DNA from: Warburgia ugandensis
Lineage: Eukaryota; Streptophyta; Magnoliopsida; Canellales; Canellaceae
Length of the DNA: 64,000 nt
Assembly (NCBI GenBank): GCA_035236585.1
Contig: CP141127.1
Location: 65,887,495-65,951,494 of the forward strand
Reading direction: 5' to 3'
How positions within the stretch are numbered: position 1 is the stretch's first letter; every line of letters starts with the position of its first letter. Positions 34,931 to 47,100 of the stretch are shown here, piece by piece. The position numbers and the translations under genes were made by a program. The notes beneath the pieces are model-generated. The model saw nothing but the letters and a program-made list of their open reading frames with translations, did no database searches and had not been told where the DNA came from.

Positions 34931-35839
34931 GGCATTTGGCAAAAGGAGCGGCTGCGATCCTATGGTCCACACTTGATCTTCATCAAAAACCCAACTGTAA
35001 GCTTCGCTCACTCTCTTCTATTTTCTTATTGTAGTTTGCATATTGGTTGGTAGTGTAATTCATATATTATACTTGTTGCATCTTATTTAGGGTTGCTGCA
35101 TTAGATTACACCTATTTTACAAACTCTACTTTATTGGATAGCATATAAGTAGGCATTAATTTCCATTTCTTGTTTTGCATTGCATGTTTATTGCCTTATG
35201 GTGGATGGAACAAATTGATAATAAGGGCTCCATAAGAACCCTCATAAGATAAGGACTAGATTTCATTACCATATCCTTAGCCTACCTAGGTAATCAAATC
35301 AATTCCTTGTATGTTAGCAATCCAAACACTTGAGTCTTAATTTAAATCAAGTAGCAAGAGACTGAGGGTCTTGATCTTGTAACACCCTTTTGAAGGAGGA
35401 GATCTATTGTTACTCCAGTGGCTTCTCAGCATTATGGTAATAGTAGATATCCAAAATCCAAGTGATTTTTACATGCCTTTCATTGATGATTGTTGAGGTT
35501 TAAACACCTCCTTCTATGAGTATTGTATTAACCACTTTAGAGAAAAACCTAATTGATAAGCAGTAGTCGAGTTTGGATAAAGGAAGGAGCTATCTAGATC
35601 TAGGTCTAAAAGCTACCACTATACAAATTAACAAAGATTATCAAAACGGCTTGTTAGTGAACCATTAGGATTGATTGTGCATCATATAGAGTTAGGAGTC
35701 ACATTTAGATTTAGGTTGCACCATTTAGATAGGTTTTTCATCTTAGTACATGCAAAGTTGTTGACCTCAGAACACTAAGTTAGTACCTTTAGATTCTGAG
35801 ATTGAATTTATCCATAGGCAAGGGGTAAGAAATCAAATT
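34931..35839 (+). other. Leader region of the Athila-like element
   Basis: Non-coding sequence between the LTR-like repeat and gag. Athila elements normally have a long untranslated leader here. Confidence 0.45.
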
Positions 35840-37482
35840 CCTAACCCCATGGCAAACCCACCAGCAGTAGTTAAGAACAAGGCCATTAGAGATTTCTATG
35901 CAGCACTACAATTATATACCCCATCATGCATCACATTACCACCCACCCATGCAAACCACTTTGAACTTAAACCTAGAGTCATATTGATACTCCCAACTTT
36001 TTATGGTTGAGAAAGAGAGGATCCATACCTACATATTAAGAAATTCCTAGATATTTGTGCCACATTCAATTTTCAAAATGTCATGGGTGATTCTACTAGA
36101 CTTAGGTTGTTCCCTTTCTCATTGAAAGATAAGAGCAAATTATGGCTGAGTTCTTTAGATGTTGGATGCATTGCCACATGGGACCAATTGTCTATAAAGT
36201 TCCTGAACAAGTTCTTCCCCATCTATAAGACTAATCCCTTTCACAGGAAGATCATTAATTTCCACTAAAAGTATGATGAGAAATATTACAAATGCCAAGA
36301 AAGGTGGCATGAGTTGCAGCAAAAGTGTCCCCACCATGGATTTGAAAAATGATAGCAAGTTTAGTACTTTTATGAAGCAATTACATCACAAAATAGACAA
36401 ATGGTCAACGCTGCTAATGGAGGGGCCCTCATGTTGAAAAATGAAACAAAGGCCTAGGTATTTTTTAAAAATTTAGCTAACAATTTCCAGCAATGGGACT
36501 ATTCCAATAGAAGAGAGAGAAATACCACCCTCAAAAGAAAGGAGGGCTATATGAAATAGGAGTTACCTCAGATATATCATATAAACTTGACTCCTTGACT
36601 AAAAGAATGGACAAGTTGAAAGTATTTACCAATGAATACATGCTTACATGACTACTAATGCATCAACTAAATCTTCACAAGACGCTTGTGCTCTTTGTTC
36701 TAACCCTACCCATTTTACCATAGTACATCCCTCTAATAGAGTATACACAAAATATCCTTTAGAATAGATGAATTTAATGAATGCATATTGCTGTCCTAGA
36801 ACCAATCCTTAGGCATCCTAATTTATCATGGTCTAAGAACACTTACCAGGGACATTCATCTATGAAAACCCTACACAAAACTTTTCTAAAGCTTCATTTC
36901 CCTATAGCCACTTGGTTTTCAGTTCCCTCAACAACCAACCTTTGAGGAAACTATGCAATCATTTATGGAAAAAAATTGAGACATCAGGTTGAAACTAGAC
37001 AAGCCATCATTGATAGAAGGTAGAGATCAAACATTAATTATCAAGCTATTGTCAAATTAGAAATGCAAATTGGTCAATTGTCGGTTGTTTTGATTCCAAA
37101 CCTTAAGGGCCAGTTTGAATTAGGGTCCAGTTAACATACCCAAAGACCCCATGAGCAAGTATAGTCCATGACTACCCTTAGGAGTGGTTGTCAAGTTGAT
37201 AATAAAGAAGAGTAAACTAAGGAAACTGTAGAAAAGAATGAACCAACTAAAACACAAGAGAAAGAGAAATTGCAAAAATCTCCCACTCCATCTAAGCCTA
37301 TAATAGAAGTACCTTATGTGCCTAAAGCGTCATTCCCTCAGCTACTAAATAAGGCTAAGAAAGGAACCAATTTCCATAAGATAATGGATGTATTCAAGCA
37401 TGTGCAAATCAATACCCCATTACTCAATGCAATTGATGACATTCATACTTATGCTAAGTTTCTCAAAGAGCTCTGCACATAA
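35840..37482 (+). pseudogene. Athila-like gag, degenerate
   Basis: The plus strand reads CITLPPTHANHFELKPRVI, LILPTFYG, EDPYLHIKKFLDICATFNF, then in the open frame 36083-36268 DSTRLRLFPFSLKDKSKLW and QLSIKFLNKFFP, the retrotransposon gag capsid domain. It continues with ERWHELQQKCPHHGFEK, MVNAANGGALMLKNETKA and an NP(Y/C)-type tail, and ends with the region before protease (37270-37482; EVPYVPKASFPQLLNKAKK, MDVFKHVQINTPLLNAIDDI, YAKFLKELC). Many stops and shifts separate the blocks. Confidence 0.87.
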
Positions 37483-37559
37483 AAGTAAAAGATTAATGTG
37501 AAAAAGAAAGCCTTTCCCACTAAGAACGTGAGGTCTTTGATCTAGCACCAAACCCCTTC

Positions 37560-37972
37560 TAAGTTTAGATATCTAGGTTTTTGTACCATATCTTGTGTTA
37601 TAGGAAACCATGTCATTGAGAGGCTACTACTTGATTTAGGGGCTAGTGTAAATATATTGCATATTCTTTCTATAAGAAACTAGGCCTCGGTGACCTTATG
37701 CTAACCAATACCACTTTGCAGTTGGGATTAGTTCAGTAAAAATTTCACATGGAATGGTTGAGGGTATTTTAATACAGGTAGACCGATTTTACTTTCCTAT
37801 AGATTTTATTGTCTTGGATACCCAACCTATGTCAGACCCCAGTAGTTACATCCCAGTCATTCTTGGATATCCATTTTTGGTAATGTCTAATTTCATCATC
37901 AATTGTAGAAATGGTCTGATGAAATTATCTTACAACAATAAGAAAGTCAAGCTCATCAGTATCTATACCTAA
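37560..37972 (+). pseudogene. Athila-like aspartic protease, degenerate
   Basis: Contains ISCVIGNHVIERLLLDLGAS with the DLGAS active site intact, then a frameshift, then the open frame 37754-37972 with MVEGILIQVDRFYFPIDFIV, YIPVILGYPFLVMSNF and INCRNGLMKLSYNNKKVKL. It has the same order and motifs as the minus-strand copy at 27.7-28.2 kb. Confidence 0.87.
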
Positions 37973-37986
37973 ATGATTCTTATGTA

Positions 37987-38522
37987 GTGAATTTAATTGA
38001 ATGTCTAATTCAAGATGCTAATAAACTACCATCTATCTTTGACCAACTTGAGGGATGTCTATTATATTTTAACTATGAATTTGATATAGACAAGTCCATT
38101 AATGAGGTAAATAATATTTTAAATGCTGCACCTATAATGGATACCTCCAAATGGGGACCTCTAGTGGAACCTCTTCCCCATTTAGATTATGTCCCAATAC
38201 CATCAATAGAAAAACCACCTACCTTGGTCCTTAAGCTATTAATCTAAAAACTTAAAATATTCTTCCTTAGGACCAAATGAATCCTTGCCATAATCATAGC
38301 TTTAGATCTAGACAAAGAATAGGAAGTTAAGCTTCTTCATGTTCTCAGAGAACATAAGATAGCTTTTGGGTGGACCAAAGCGAATATTAAAGGGGTGAGC
38401 CCCACTGTGTACATGTATAGAATTCACCTAGAAGAGAATACTAAACCATAGGGAAACACAGAGAAGACTAAACCTTAAGAAGTTTAGGTTGTTCACAAGA
38501 AGTTTGGAGTCATGATAATCTG
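37987..38522 (+). pseudogene. Athila-like protease-RT linker and RT start, cut off
   Basis: The open frame 37987-38247 gives ECLIQDANKLPSIFDQLEGC, FDIDKSINEVNNILNAAPIM and KWGPLVEPLPHLDYVPIPS. It continues in broken frame with LREHKIAFGWTKANIKGVSP and MYRIHLEENTKP and ends in VVHKKFGVMI, just short of the RT fingers and palm. At 38525 the sequence switches to the interior of a minus-strand Tekay-like LTR. Confidence 0.85.
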
Positions 38523-38524
38523 AA

Positions 38525-41407
38525 ATAAGGAGGATGATCTTAGTTTTCTTCCTTAAATCATCTTTGATCAAGGGTTTGGATTATCTAATCTAATGAACTA
38601 GATTTGAGCTATAACATGAATACTAATAAACATGCATACTAAATAATATTCTTATTCTTATTGTTCTTGATCATTCAAGATCTAATGGATCTCATTTGAT
38701 CATCCTTATCTTACTTACAGTTTTTATTAGGGTTAAATAATTTACTAAGCTTTTATGCTCTTACTATTATTATCCAACCAGTTAATGTTTTGCTGGTTGA
38801 AGGTAACTTATTTCAGCCTAAGTTTAGACTGCTCCTCTTATTTCCAATTCGCTAAGGCTTACTAGCTAAATGGGTGAACACAAAGTAGTTACTTCAATCC
38901 TCATGTAAGGAGGCGTTTAGACCTCACAAATGTCAACGGAAGTTAGGGGAAGAGCGAGGCTCTATTAGAAAACCCCCCTTAACCACTATGTTCAACATTC
39001 ACTAAAGTGACCTCAGCTCAACCTTTCATAAGGTTCCTATAAGCATGTTGACCCTAAGTATTCTTTCTAATTGATTTTAATTAAGTTCATGAATATTTAC
39101 AATGTCATTCATGGGGTTTATTATTCTCCTAGTTTGGGCCAAGGATTTAATAATCCTTATATTGTCCTACTAATTATAACCCTTACTAATTAAGTCCAAA
39201 ACAATCCACTCTTATTTGTGTCATAAAACTCTACTTTCTGATTAGATTCCATTTTTGGTATTTTATGCTCTTTATCTCATAACAAGTAGATCTACTAATG
39301 AAATTAAACCATAAATGAATTATAAATTCAAAGCATAAAACTACCTAATTGAAAAACTTAATGATAATGATACAAGGTACTTAAAATTACACTAGCATGA
39401 TTTTCAACTAATATACCTTAATAACTCAATTTAAACTAACATGGACCTAAAGTACAATCTCATACTATAGTATAATCTTACATGAAATCCTAGCATGGTC
39501 CTAAGTTACAATGGCATGAAATCATACTAACTTCGTCCTAAGTCACACTTGCATAAAATCACACTAACATGCCCCTAAGATAATTAAATCTAGCAACCTA
39601 TTATAACACTCTAATCACATATCATGCTAAAGTGTGATCAGATCCTTTGTATTTTGAGGGTTTTTCTACTATAACGAATAGATCCCTTAATATATCTCAG
39701 ATATGTCCAAATACACCATATATATTACTATATTTCAATAGTATGTCATTATTAAAATAGTTTACCAAGATCTGATCACCTCAGATCTTGAAGATCTTGG
39801 AAATTGGAAACTTATTTCCTAAATACAGCAAGTTTCATAAGATATTTTCTCCATTTTATCATTTCATAAGAAACTAGAGGTTGTAAGATTTCCATAGCTT
39901 TTTTCCAATCTCAATTTGGAGTTCATATGACTCCTGAATTGAGTTCGAAAGTTCACAGTCCATTCCTACGATCTAGATATGATCTGGCCCATCGGAATGG
40001 ACGGCCTAGATCATTCGGTCGGAATGGACCGGGAGGAACTGGTCGGGCGTCGCCTCTATCACAGGGACAAACGCATGGCGCTCTCTCTCGATAACCTATG
40101 CTCAAGCATAGTCGCCTCCTTGCAACAACATCACACGCCATCCTAGGGAACCCAATCTGATTAGGAGATTGGACAGTCCATTCTGGACCGTCTAATCAAT
40201 CCTTCTTAATTGAGGGTCCAAAACTTAATATAATTTCATGAAACTTTTACCCTAGGGGTTTTGGACCCTTCTGGGTCGATTGGAAGGGTCAGATTTTCCA
40301 TTTGAGTCCTCAATCATCATGAATTGAAGGTTCTGATCTTTACTTTACTTTTACAAATTTTCACCCAAATCAAATTACAGTAAAATAGAAATTTTATTAA
40401 ACAACAATAAATATGTCTAGGAAGTAGTTCTACCTACCTAATTGGAGAAAAATGTCGGTTATATAGTCCAAATTAACAGAATATCAGTTTGATGATAAGA
40501 TAACCCAAGATCCACTTGTCTTGTGATTTTCGTTGTTTGAGCCGTTGGATCTTGAAATTTCTTTAGGCGTTTTGTAGCTAAGGTATGGTAGGAAATTTTA
40601 TACAACGCGATATTTGATATTTGATCTAGAATAGAGTGCCTAATTGAATTTAGGTCTCTTATTCCAATCTAGAGGGAGGAGAGAGAAAATGATAGAAAGG
40701 GATCTTTTGGGAGTTTTGGGATTTTGGGAATGGATTTATGTCTAGTTTTGCAGGGGAAGTCAAGATAATTTTGTGGGAATTTTATGGACATTTTTAGAGG
40801 ATTTTTGGGGGTGTATTTATAGGCATTTTGGGTGTTTTTCATGATTATGTGTAATGATTATGGCTTATTCTTTTTATTATTTAATTAGCATTGGATTCTC
40901 CGCCACCACCTTTTTCTCCACTACCAACTAGTAGTGGTTTGACCCATGATTTCACGTGGGCTGGTCATTGGACTCATTTTTAGGTCCCTTGTGGGCCCCA
41001 TGTGGGCCCACATAGTGTAAAAAGACCATTTTACCTTTTATGTATAAAAATTAGGGTTTATTCCCATGATCTCAAAATTGGGCGTACTTAGTGGCGTTGG
41101 ATTTGTATTTCTCAGCACATTCTAAATTTTGATGTCTCAAATCTTGATTATGGGTAAAATTACTATTTTACCCTTTTGTCCATAAAACAAAGAAAATTAA
41201 GGATTTTTCATCCGAATTCAGAATTTTTCATACTTACAGTCCTTCTGAAGGGTTTGCTGAGTTCAATTTCAATTATACATGTCTTATCCCTTGATTATAC
41301 TTCTATAAGAAGTACATTCTAAATAACCATAATATTCCAGCCCAAAATTTTTGAAACTCAAACTTTATTAATTTTCTCAATCAATTACAAAATTTGGGAT
41401 TATTACA
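38525..41407 (-). repeat. Truncated 3' LTR (about 2.9 kb) of the Tekay-like element
   Basis: Begins on minus with TGTAATAATCCC directly after the polypurine tract and matches the 5' LTR at 45808-48995. Near 39636 it lacks a segment equivalent to about 46926-47250. It also lacks everything equivalent to 44139-45807, being joined at 38525 to Athila sequence. It retains the TATA box (40814-40821), the GC-rich island (39981-40200) and the hairpin (40171-40193). Confidence 0.9.
39981..40200 (-). promoter_or_regulatory. GC-rich island of the truncated LTR
   Basis: Counterpart of the island at 19441-19710. It keeps GGACAGTCC on one hairpin arm, with GGACCGTCT on the other. The TGACGTC element is not preserved here. 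Confidence 0.5.
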
Positions 41408-41408
41408 A

Positions 41409-41420
41409 TCTTCCCCCCTT
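41409..41420 (-). other. Polypurine tract
   Basis: AAGGGGGGAAGA on minus lies directly upstream of the 3' LTR start TGTAATAATCCC, separated by a single T. It is the standard plus-strand priming site of an LTR retrotransposon and fixes both the orientation and the LTR boundary. Confidence 0.85.
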
Positions 41421-41456
41421 ACAATAATTTTGTCCTCGAAATTTGTAATACAATAC

Positions 41457-41880
41457 TTAATCAAATAGACTAGGGTGTGTCTTCCTCATTTCTACTTCTG
41501 TTTCCCATGTGGCTTCCTCAACAGAGTGATGTTGCCACAAGACTTTCACTAACGGAATGCTTTTGGTCCTTAACTTCTGTTCCTTGCAGTCCAAAATTCT
41601 TATTGCCTTCTCTTGGAAGGTTAGGTCTGGTGTTAGCTCTTCTGGCACCCTTTGAAGTACACGTGTGTCATCTTGGAGGTATTTCCTTAGCATAGACATG
41701 TGAAAGACACTGTATTTCTGAGAGTTGGGGTGGTAAGGCCAATTTGTAGGCCACTAAACCAACTCTTTCTAGGATTTCAAATGGACTGATGCATCTAGGA
41801 TTAAGTTTTCCTTTGCTTCCAAACCTCATTACTCCTTTTACAGGTAATACTTTTAGAAATACGTGCTCCCCCACATCAAA
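41457..41880 (-). pseudogene. Integrase C-terminus and chromodomain of the Tekay-like element
   Basis: The frame 41874-41668 carries the GPY-type module (MGEHVFLKVLPVKGVMRFG; ISPFEILERVG; AYKLALPPQLS). A one-base shift near 41712 moves the continuation to the frame 41699-41457 (SMLRKYLQDD; LTFQEKAIRILDCKEQKLR; IPLVKVLWQHHSVEEATWE), a chromodomain ending in HPSLFD and a stop. The aromatic residues W in VLWQ and W in ATWE are visible. Chromodomains target such elements to heterochromatin. Confidence 0.88.
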
Positions 41881-41973
41881 TTATAGGTCTCTACATCTTT
41901 TATCTGCGTAACTTTTCTGTCAACTGTGTGTTGTTAATAACCTCTTTTGTATCAATCTAACCTTGTATATACA

Positions 41974-42770
41974 CTATTCCACTAGTTCTGACTTTATCAG
42001 CTTTCTTTCTCCAACTTCACTCCAACAGGTTGGTGATCGACATGGCCGTCCATACAATACTTCATATGGTGCCATACCAATACTTGTTTGAAAACTGTTG
42101 TTATACGCAAATTCTACTAATGGAAGATGTTCGTCCCAACTCCCTTTGCAATCTAATGCACATGCTCTCAACATATCTTCTAAGGTTTGAATAGTCCTTT
42201 CTGATTGACCATCTGTTTGGGGGTGAAGTATTATACTGAATTTAAGTGAGGTTCCCAAGGCTTGTTGTACACTCTTCCAACATCTTGAAGTAAATCTTCC
42301 ATCCCTATCAAAGATAATGGATAGTGGAATCCCATGAAGACTTACTATTTCTTTGATGTATAACTTAGCTAGACTATCAACTGATTGGTTCTGCCTAATT
42401 GAAAGGAAATGTGCTGACTTTGTTAGCCTATCCACAACCACCCAAATCATGTCATGGCCTGCTCGGGTCCTTGGTAATCTTGCTACAAAATCCATAGAGA
42501 TATTGTCCCATTTCCATTCTAGAAGTTCCAATGTTTGTAACATTTCAGCTGGTCTTTGGTGTTCAACTTTTACTTGCTGACAATTTAGACATTTAGCGAC
42601 AAATTCTCCTATTTCTCTTTTCATACCTTCCCACCAAAAGTTTCTTTTTAAATCCTGATACATCTTTGTACCCCCAGGGTGTATAGAAAATTTTGACTAA
42701 TGGGCTTCTTGTATCAGTTCCTTTCTCAAGTATGTATTTAAAGGAACCACTAATCTCTCTTGAAAATGTA
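41974..42770 (-). pseudogene. Integrase zinc finger and catalytic core of the Tekay-like element
   Basis: The open frame 42663-41974 gives MYQDLKRNFWWEGMKREIGE, CLNCQQVK (zinc ligands), DNISMDFVARLP (first D), VVDRLTKSAHFL, IIFDRDGRFTSR (second D), LHPQTDGQSERTIQTLED (E in QSER) and VEFAYNNSFQTSIGMAPYEV. All three catalytic DDE residues are present. The upstream HPGGTK part of the zinc finger follows a stop just after EAH (about 42700). This is the best preserved domain in the window. Confidence 0.92.
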
Positions 42771-43059
42771 TACCCCCATCTGTACCCTTAATAAATCCTT
42801 TCTTTTTACACAATTCCTAAGTTGTTGTATCTTCTTATTGGGCTTTAAGGACTCTTTCTATAAAAGTTGATTTAATTGTGATGTTTGTGAGTAAAGCTCT
42901 TGGCTGTCTACTTAATGCATCAGCTACTACATTTGCTTTTCCAGGATGGTATTAGATGGCAAAATCATAGTCTTTGATATACTCTATCCATCTTCTTTGT
43001 CTCATGTTCAAATCAGCCTGAGTGAAAATGTATTTAAGACTTTTATGATTTGTAAATAC

Positions 43060-43560
43060 ATCGAATTTTTCTCCATACAAATAATGTCTCTAAATTTTCA
43101 ACGCAAAAACTACAGCTACCAATTCTAAGTCATGTACTAGGTAATTTATTTCATGTTTCCTCAATTGTCTAGATGCATAAGTAATGACCTTCCCATTTTG
43201 CATCAACACAGCCCCTAACCCTTTGCCTAAAGCATCATAGTATATTTCATATCCTCCACTTCCAGATGGCAAAGTCAATATTGGTGTTGTAGTTAACCTC
43301 TTCTTTAGCTCTTGAAAACTATTTTCACATTCTTCTGTCCAAGTGAATTGTAACCCCTTCCTTGTCAAGGAAGTCAATGGAAGAGCTATACGAGAAAATC
43401 CTTGAATGAATCTACAGTTGTATCCTGCTAGTCTAAGAAAACTACGTATTTCTGTTACTATTTTAGGTTTCTCCCAATTCATTACTACTTCAATCTTGGT
43501 GGGGTCCACTTCTACTCCATTCTTGGAAATTACATGACCCAAGAAATTGACCTTCTCTAG
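43060..43560 (-). pseudogene. RNase H and connection domain of the Tekay-like element
   Basis: The open frame 43542-43090 contains [57 protein letters not shown], the RNase [19 protein letters not shown] (first D), [20 protein letters not shown] (E) and VAVVFALKI, after which the frame is lost. A shift near 43575 separates it from RT. Confidence 0.9.
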
Positions 43561-44138
43561 CCAGAATTCACACTTATAAATTTACCAAATAGTTTATGTG
43601 TTCTGAGGGTATTTAGTACAATTCGTAAGTGTTCTTGATGCTCTTTGATACTAGTAGAGTAAATTAGTATATCATCAATAAATACAATTACAAATTTATG
43701 CAAAAATTCCTTGAAGATTCTATTCATCAAATCTATAAGCACTGCTGGTGCATTGGTCAGCCCAAAAGACATTACTAGAAACTCGTAATGCCCATATCGA
43801 GTTCTGAATGCTAACTTGGGTATGTCTTCATCGTTAATATGCAATTGATGATATCCTAATCGAAGGTCAATTTTGGAAAAGACCTTAGCAGATTGGAGTT
43901 GATCAAAGAGATCATCAATGCGAGGTAAGGGATACCTATTTTTCACTGTGACACTCTTCAACATTCTATAATCAATGTATAATCTCATAGACCCATCCTT
44001 CTTCTTCACAAATATTACTGGTGCACCCTATGGTGAACTACTTGGTCTAAAAAACCCTTGGTCTAACAATTCTTGCAATTGACCTTTCAACTCTGTTGGG
44101 GCCATCCTATAAGGTGCTTTAGAAATTAGAGTTGTACT
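43557..44138 (-). pseudogene. Reverse transcriptase of the Tekay-like element, fused to the LTR
   Basis: The coding similarity starts on minus with [15 protein letters not shown] immediately after the LTR end, then [17 protein letters not shown], one stop, GAPVIFV and the open frame 44009-43557: [64 protein letters not shown] and the catalytic FIDDILIYS (43657-43683, both aspartates present). The N-terminal ~30 residues usual before ISKAPYRM, and all of gag and protease, are gone. Confidence 0.9.
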
Positions 44139-47100
44139 AGTGATGACCTAGGTTTTTGTAACACGTTTTGTAATATATTTTTGAAAGGCATGGCCCTTAA
44201 TAGTAAAAGAATTTCGCAAAACAAAGTAGCAGAAATTCTTTTCTTTAGAACTTGTTTTGTAAAACCCAAGTCATCACTTCATACATAACATAAGTAGAAT
44301 TTTGTACAAGATAAAATTCCATTGAAGGAATATACTTTTATTAAATTCTAAAATCCATCTAGTGGTTCACAATATAGCCAAATCCATTACAATACTTGTC
44401 CAAATTACATAATCCAAAACTCAAAGCTCACCATACAATGAAACAATCATTACAATACAATACTGGCAAACAAAGCAAAATATATGTCTTCAAGGGGTAT
44501 ACCTTAAAGATTATTCTCTTCAGGTCTTCTATCGTCTTGAGCTCCTAACTCTCCTTTCCTGTATATGAGATATTGTAAACATTGCAACATTTACAATATC
44601 TCAACAAGCAATGCATGGTAGGGGATTCAAGAAGCATAATAATTGACAATATAATTCTAATACTTCATAATCTCGTTATCTCTAAACATATTTATGTCTC
44701 TACTCTTTACTTTGTAATATATGTACATTCATATACATACATACTATACATGGGTAAATTAGTTAAATTTATGAAAGTAGTCAAATATCATTTCCAACTA
44801 AGATCTTCAATTCTCTCCATTATGAGAATTCAGTATTTTAACTAATCCTACACTAGGAATTTTCCTCTTAGGAAATATTGGTAATATACAATTACCTAGC
44901 ATTTCATTATGCTAAAACATAAGGTATTTCACTATGCCTACTCTCATATGCATCATAGTGCAAAATAATTAAAGGGCTACCATGCTGTAGTCTGATCCAT
45001 ACTAGCGCACTCGGATAACTACCCTATTCACCACTAATACCAAGGTGGAAAATATTATGTCACTACCTATATGGGGAGACAGGACTTTCATAGTGGTGGC
45101 CTTCCCATAATTGCCCCACCCAACTTTTAGCCTCTCATATGGCAAGATATCATCAAATCATCAAATTTCAAGAAGTGGGTGGCCAAACCCTCATAACTCC
45201 ATTAGCATAGCATCCCCCATGCTTATGCCTATTACAACAAAATCATAAGCCTCCAAGCTTGCATGTAAAATAGATTCCACACATACCAGACAATCTATCT
45301 ATTTACTTAAGGCTGAAATATCTTCTAGTTCCCTATTCACTTAGAGTCTAGTCCTTAACCATTTTATATGTGTTTGGTTAGATCATAAGGGTTTTAGGAG
45401 ATTTAATACAAGTATTAACATTACTCTTGTCAACATAAGGTCATGGGTTCAATCATGTACATCCCATGTAAATGCATTCATCAAATCCTCCTACCTTCAA
45501 GTAGTGATCTGTTTTCCCAGTTCTTCCATGATCCTGACTGATGTATGTAATCTGTACATCCATACATACTGTCAATATATATATATATATATATTATGAA
45601 CAATCCTATTGATCACTAGATCTAATATTTAGATTGATCTTTAAATCATTCATATTTAAGTATTTTCTATCTCTAAGTCTTTGTGTGTCCATCTCCTTGA
45701 TCTTGATCTTTCATAGATCCTTTGATCGACAATCTACACTTGTTGATAAAGATCAAGGTCCTAGATCTTTTATCATCTAGTTCTTCTTTGATCTAAGTTC
45801 AGTTACTGGATCATCCTTAAGGAGGATGATCTTGGTTTTCTTCCTTGAATCATCTTTGATCAAGGGTTCGGATTATCTAATCTAATGAACTATATTTGAT
45901 CTATAACATGCATACTAATAAACATGCATACTAAATAATATTCTTATTCTCATTGTTCTTGATCATTCAAGATCTAATGGATCTCGTTTGATCATCCTTA
46001 TCATACTTATAGTTTTTATTAGGGTTAGATAATTTACTATCCTTTTATACTCTTACTATTATTATTCAACCAGTTAATGTTTTGTTGGTTGAAGGTAACT
46101 TATTTCAGCTTAAGTTTAGACTGCTCTTCTTATTTCCAATTGGCTAAGGCTTACTAGCTGAATGGGTGAACACAAAGTGGTTACCTCAATCCTCATGTAA
46201 GGAGGCATTTAGACCTCACAAACGTCAACGAAAGATAGGGGAAGAGCGAGGCTCTATTAAACAACCCCCCTTAATCACTATGTTCAACATTCACTAGAGT
46301 GACCTTAGCTCAACCTTTTATAAGGTTCCTATAAGCATGTTGACCCTAAGTATTCTTTCTAATTGATTTTAATTAAGTCCATGAACATTTACAATGTCAT
46401 TCATGGGGTTTATTATTCTCCTAGTTTGGGCCAAGGATTTGATAATCCTTATATTGTCCTACTAACTATAGCCCTTACTAATTAAGTCCAAAATAATCCA
46501 CTCTTATTTGTGTCATGAAACACTACTTTCTCATTAGATTCTATTTTTGGTGTTTTATGCTCTTTATCTCATAACAAGTAGATCTACTAATGAAATTTAA
46601 CCATAAATGAATTATAAATTCAAAGCATAAAAATACATAATTGAACAATTTAATGATAATGATACAAGGTACTTAAAATTACACTAGCATGATTTTCAAC
46701 TAATATACATTAATAACTCAATTTAAACTAACATGGACCTAAGGTACAATCTCATACTATAGTATAATCTTACATGAAATCCTAGCATAGTCCTAAGTTA
46801 CAATGGCATGAAATCATACTAACTTCGTCCTAAGTCACACTTGTATAAAATCACACTAACATGCCCCTAAGATAATTAAATCTGGTAACCTATTATAACA
46901 CTCTAATCACATATTATGCTAAAGTCTAAAAGTTGCACTAGCATGCTTTATAACATAAATCACATTTAAAATGCTATTATCAAATAATAGAAAATGAAAC
47001 TAATTACATTAATATTTTCAGAAACCTTTACTTATGATCCAACTATTAGATCTTAGATCTTTTTCTTTTAATCATGGTTTTTAATTACATTTAGGGGTTT

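Noticed and set aside
34930-34975. Primer-binding site for the plus-strand Athila-like element
   Set aside because: TTTGGCAAAAGGAGCGGC resembles only loosely the usual TTGGCGCCGTTGCC-type sequence. Too diverged to call.
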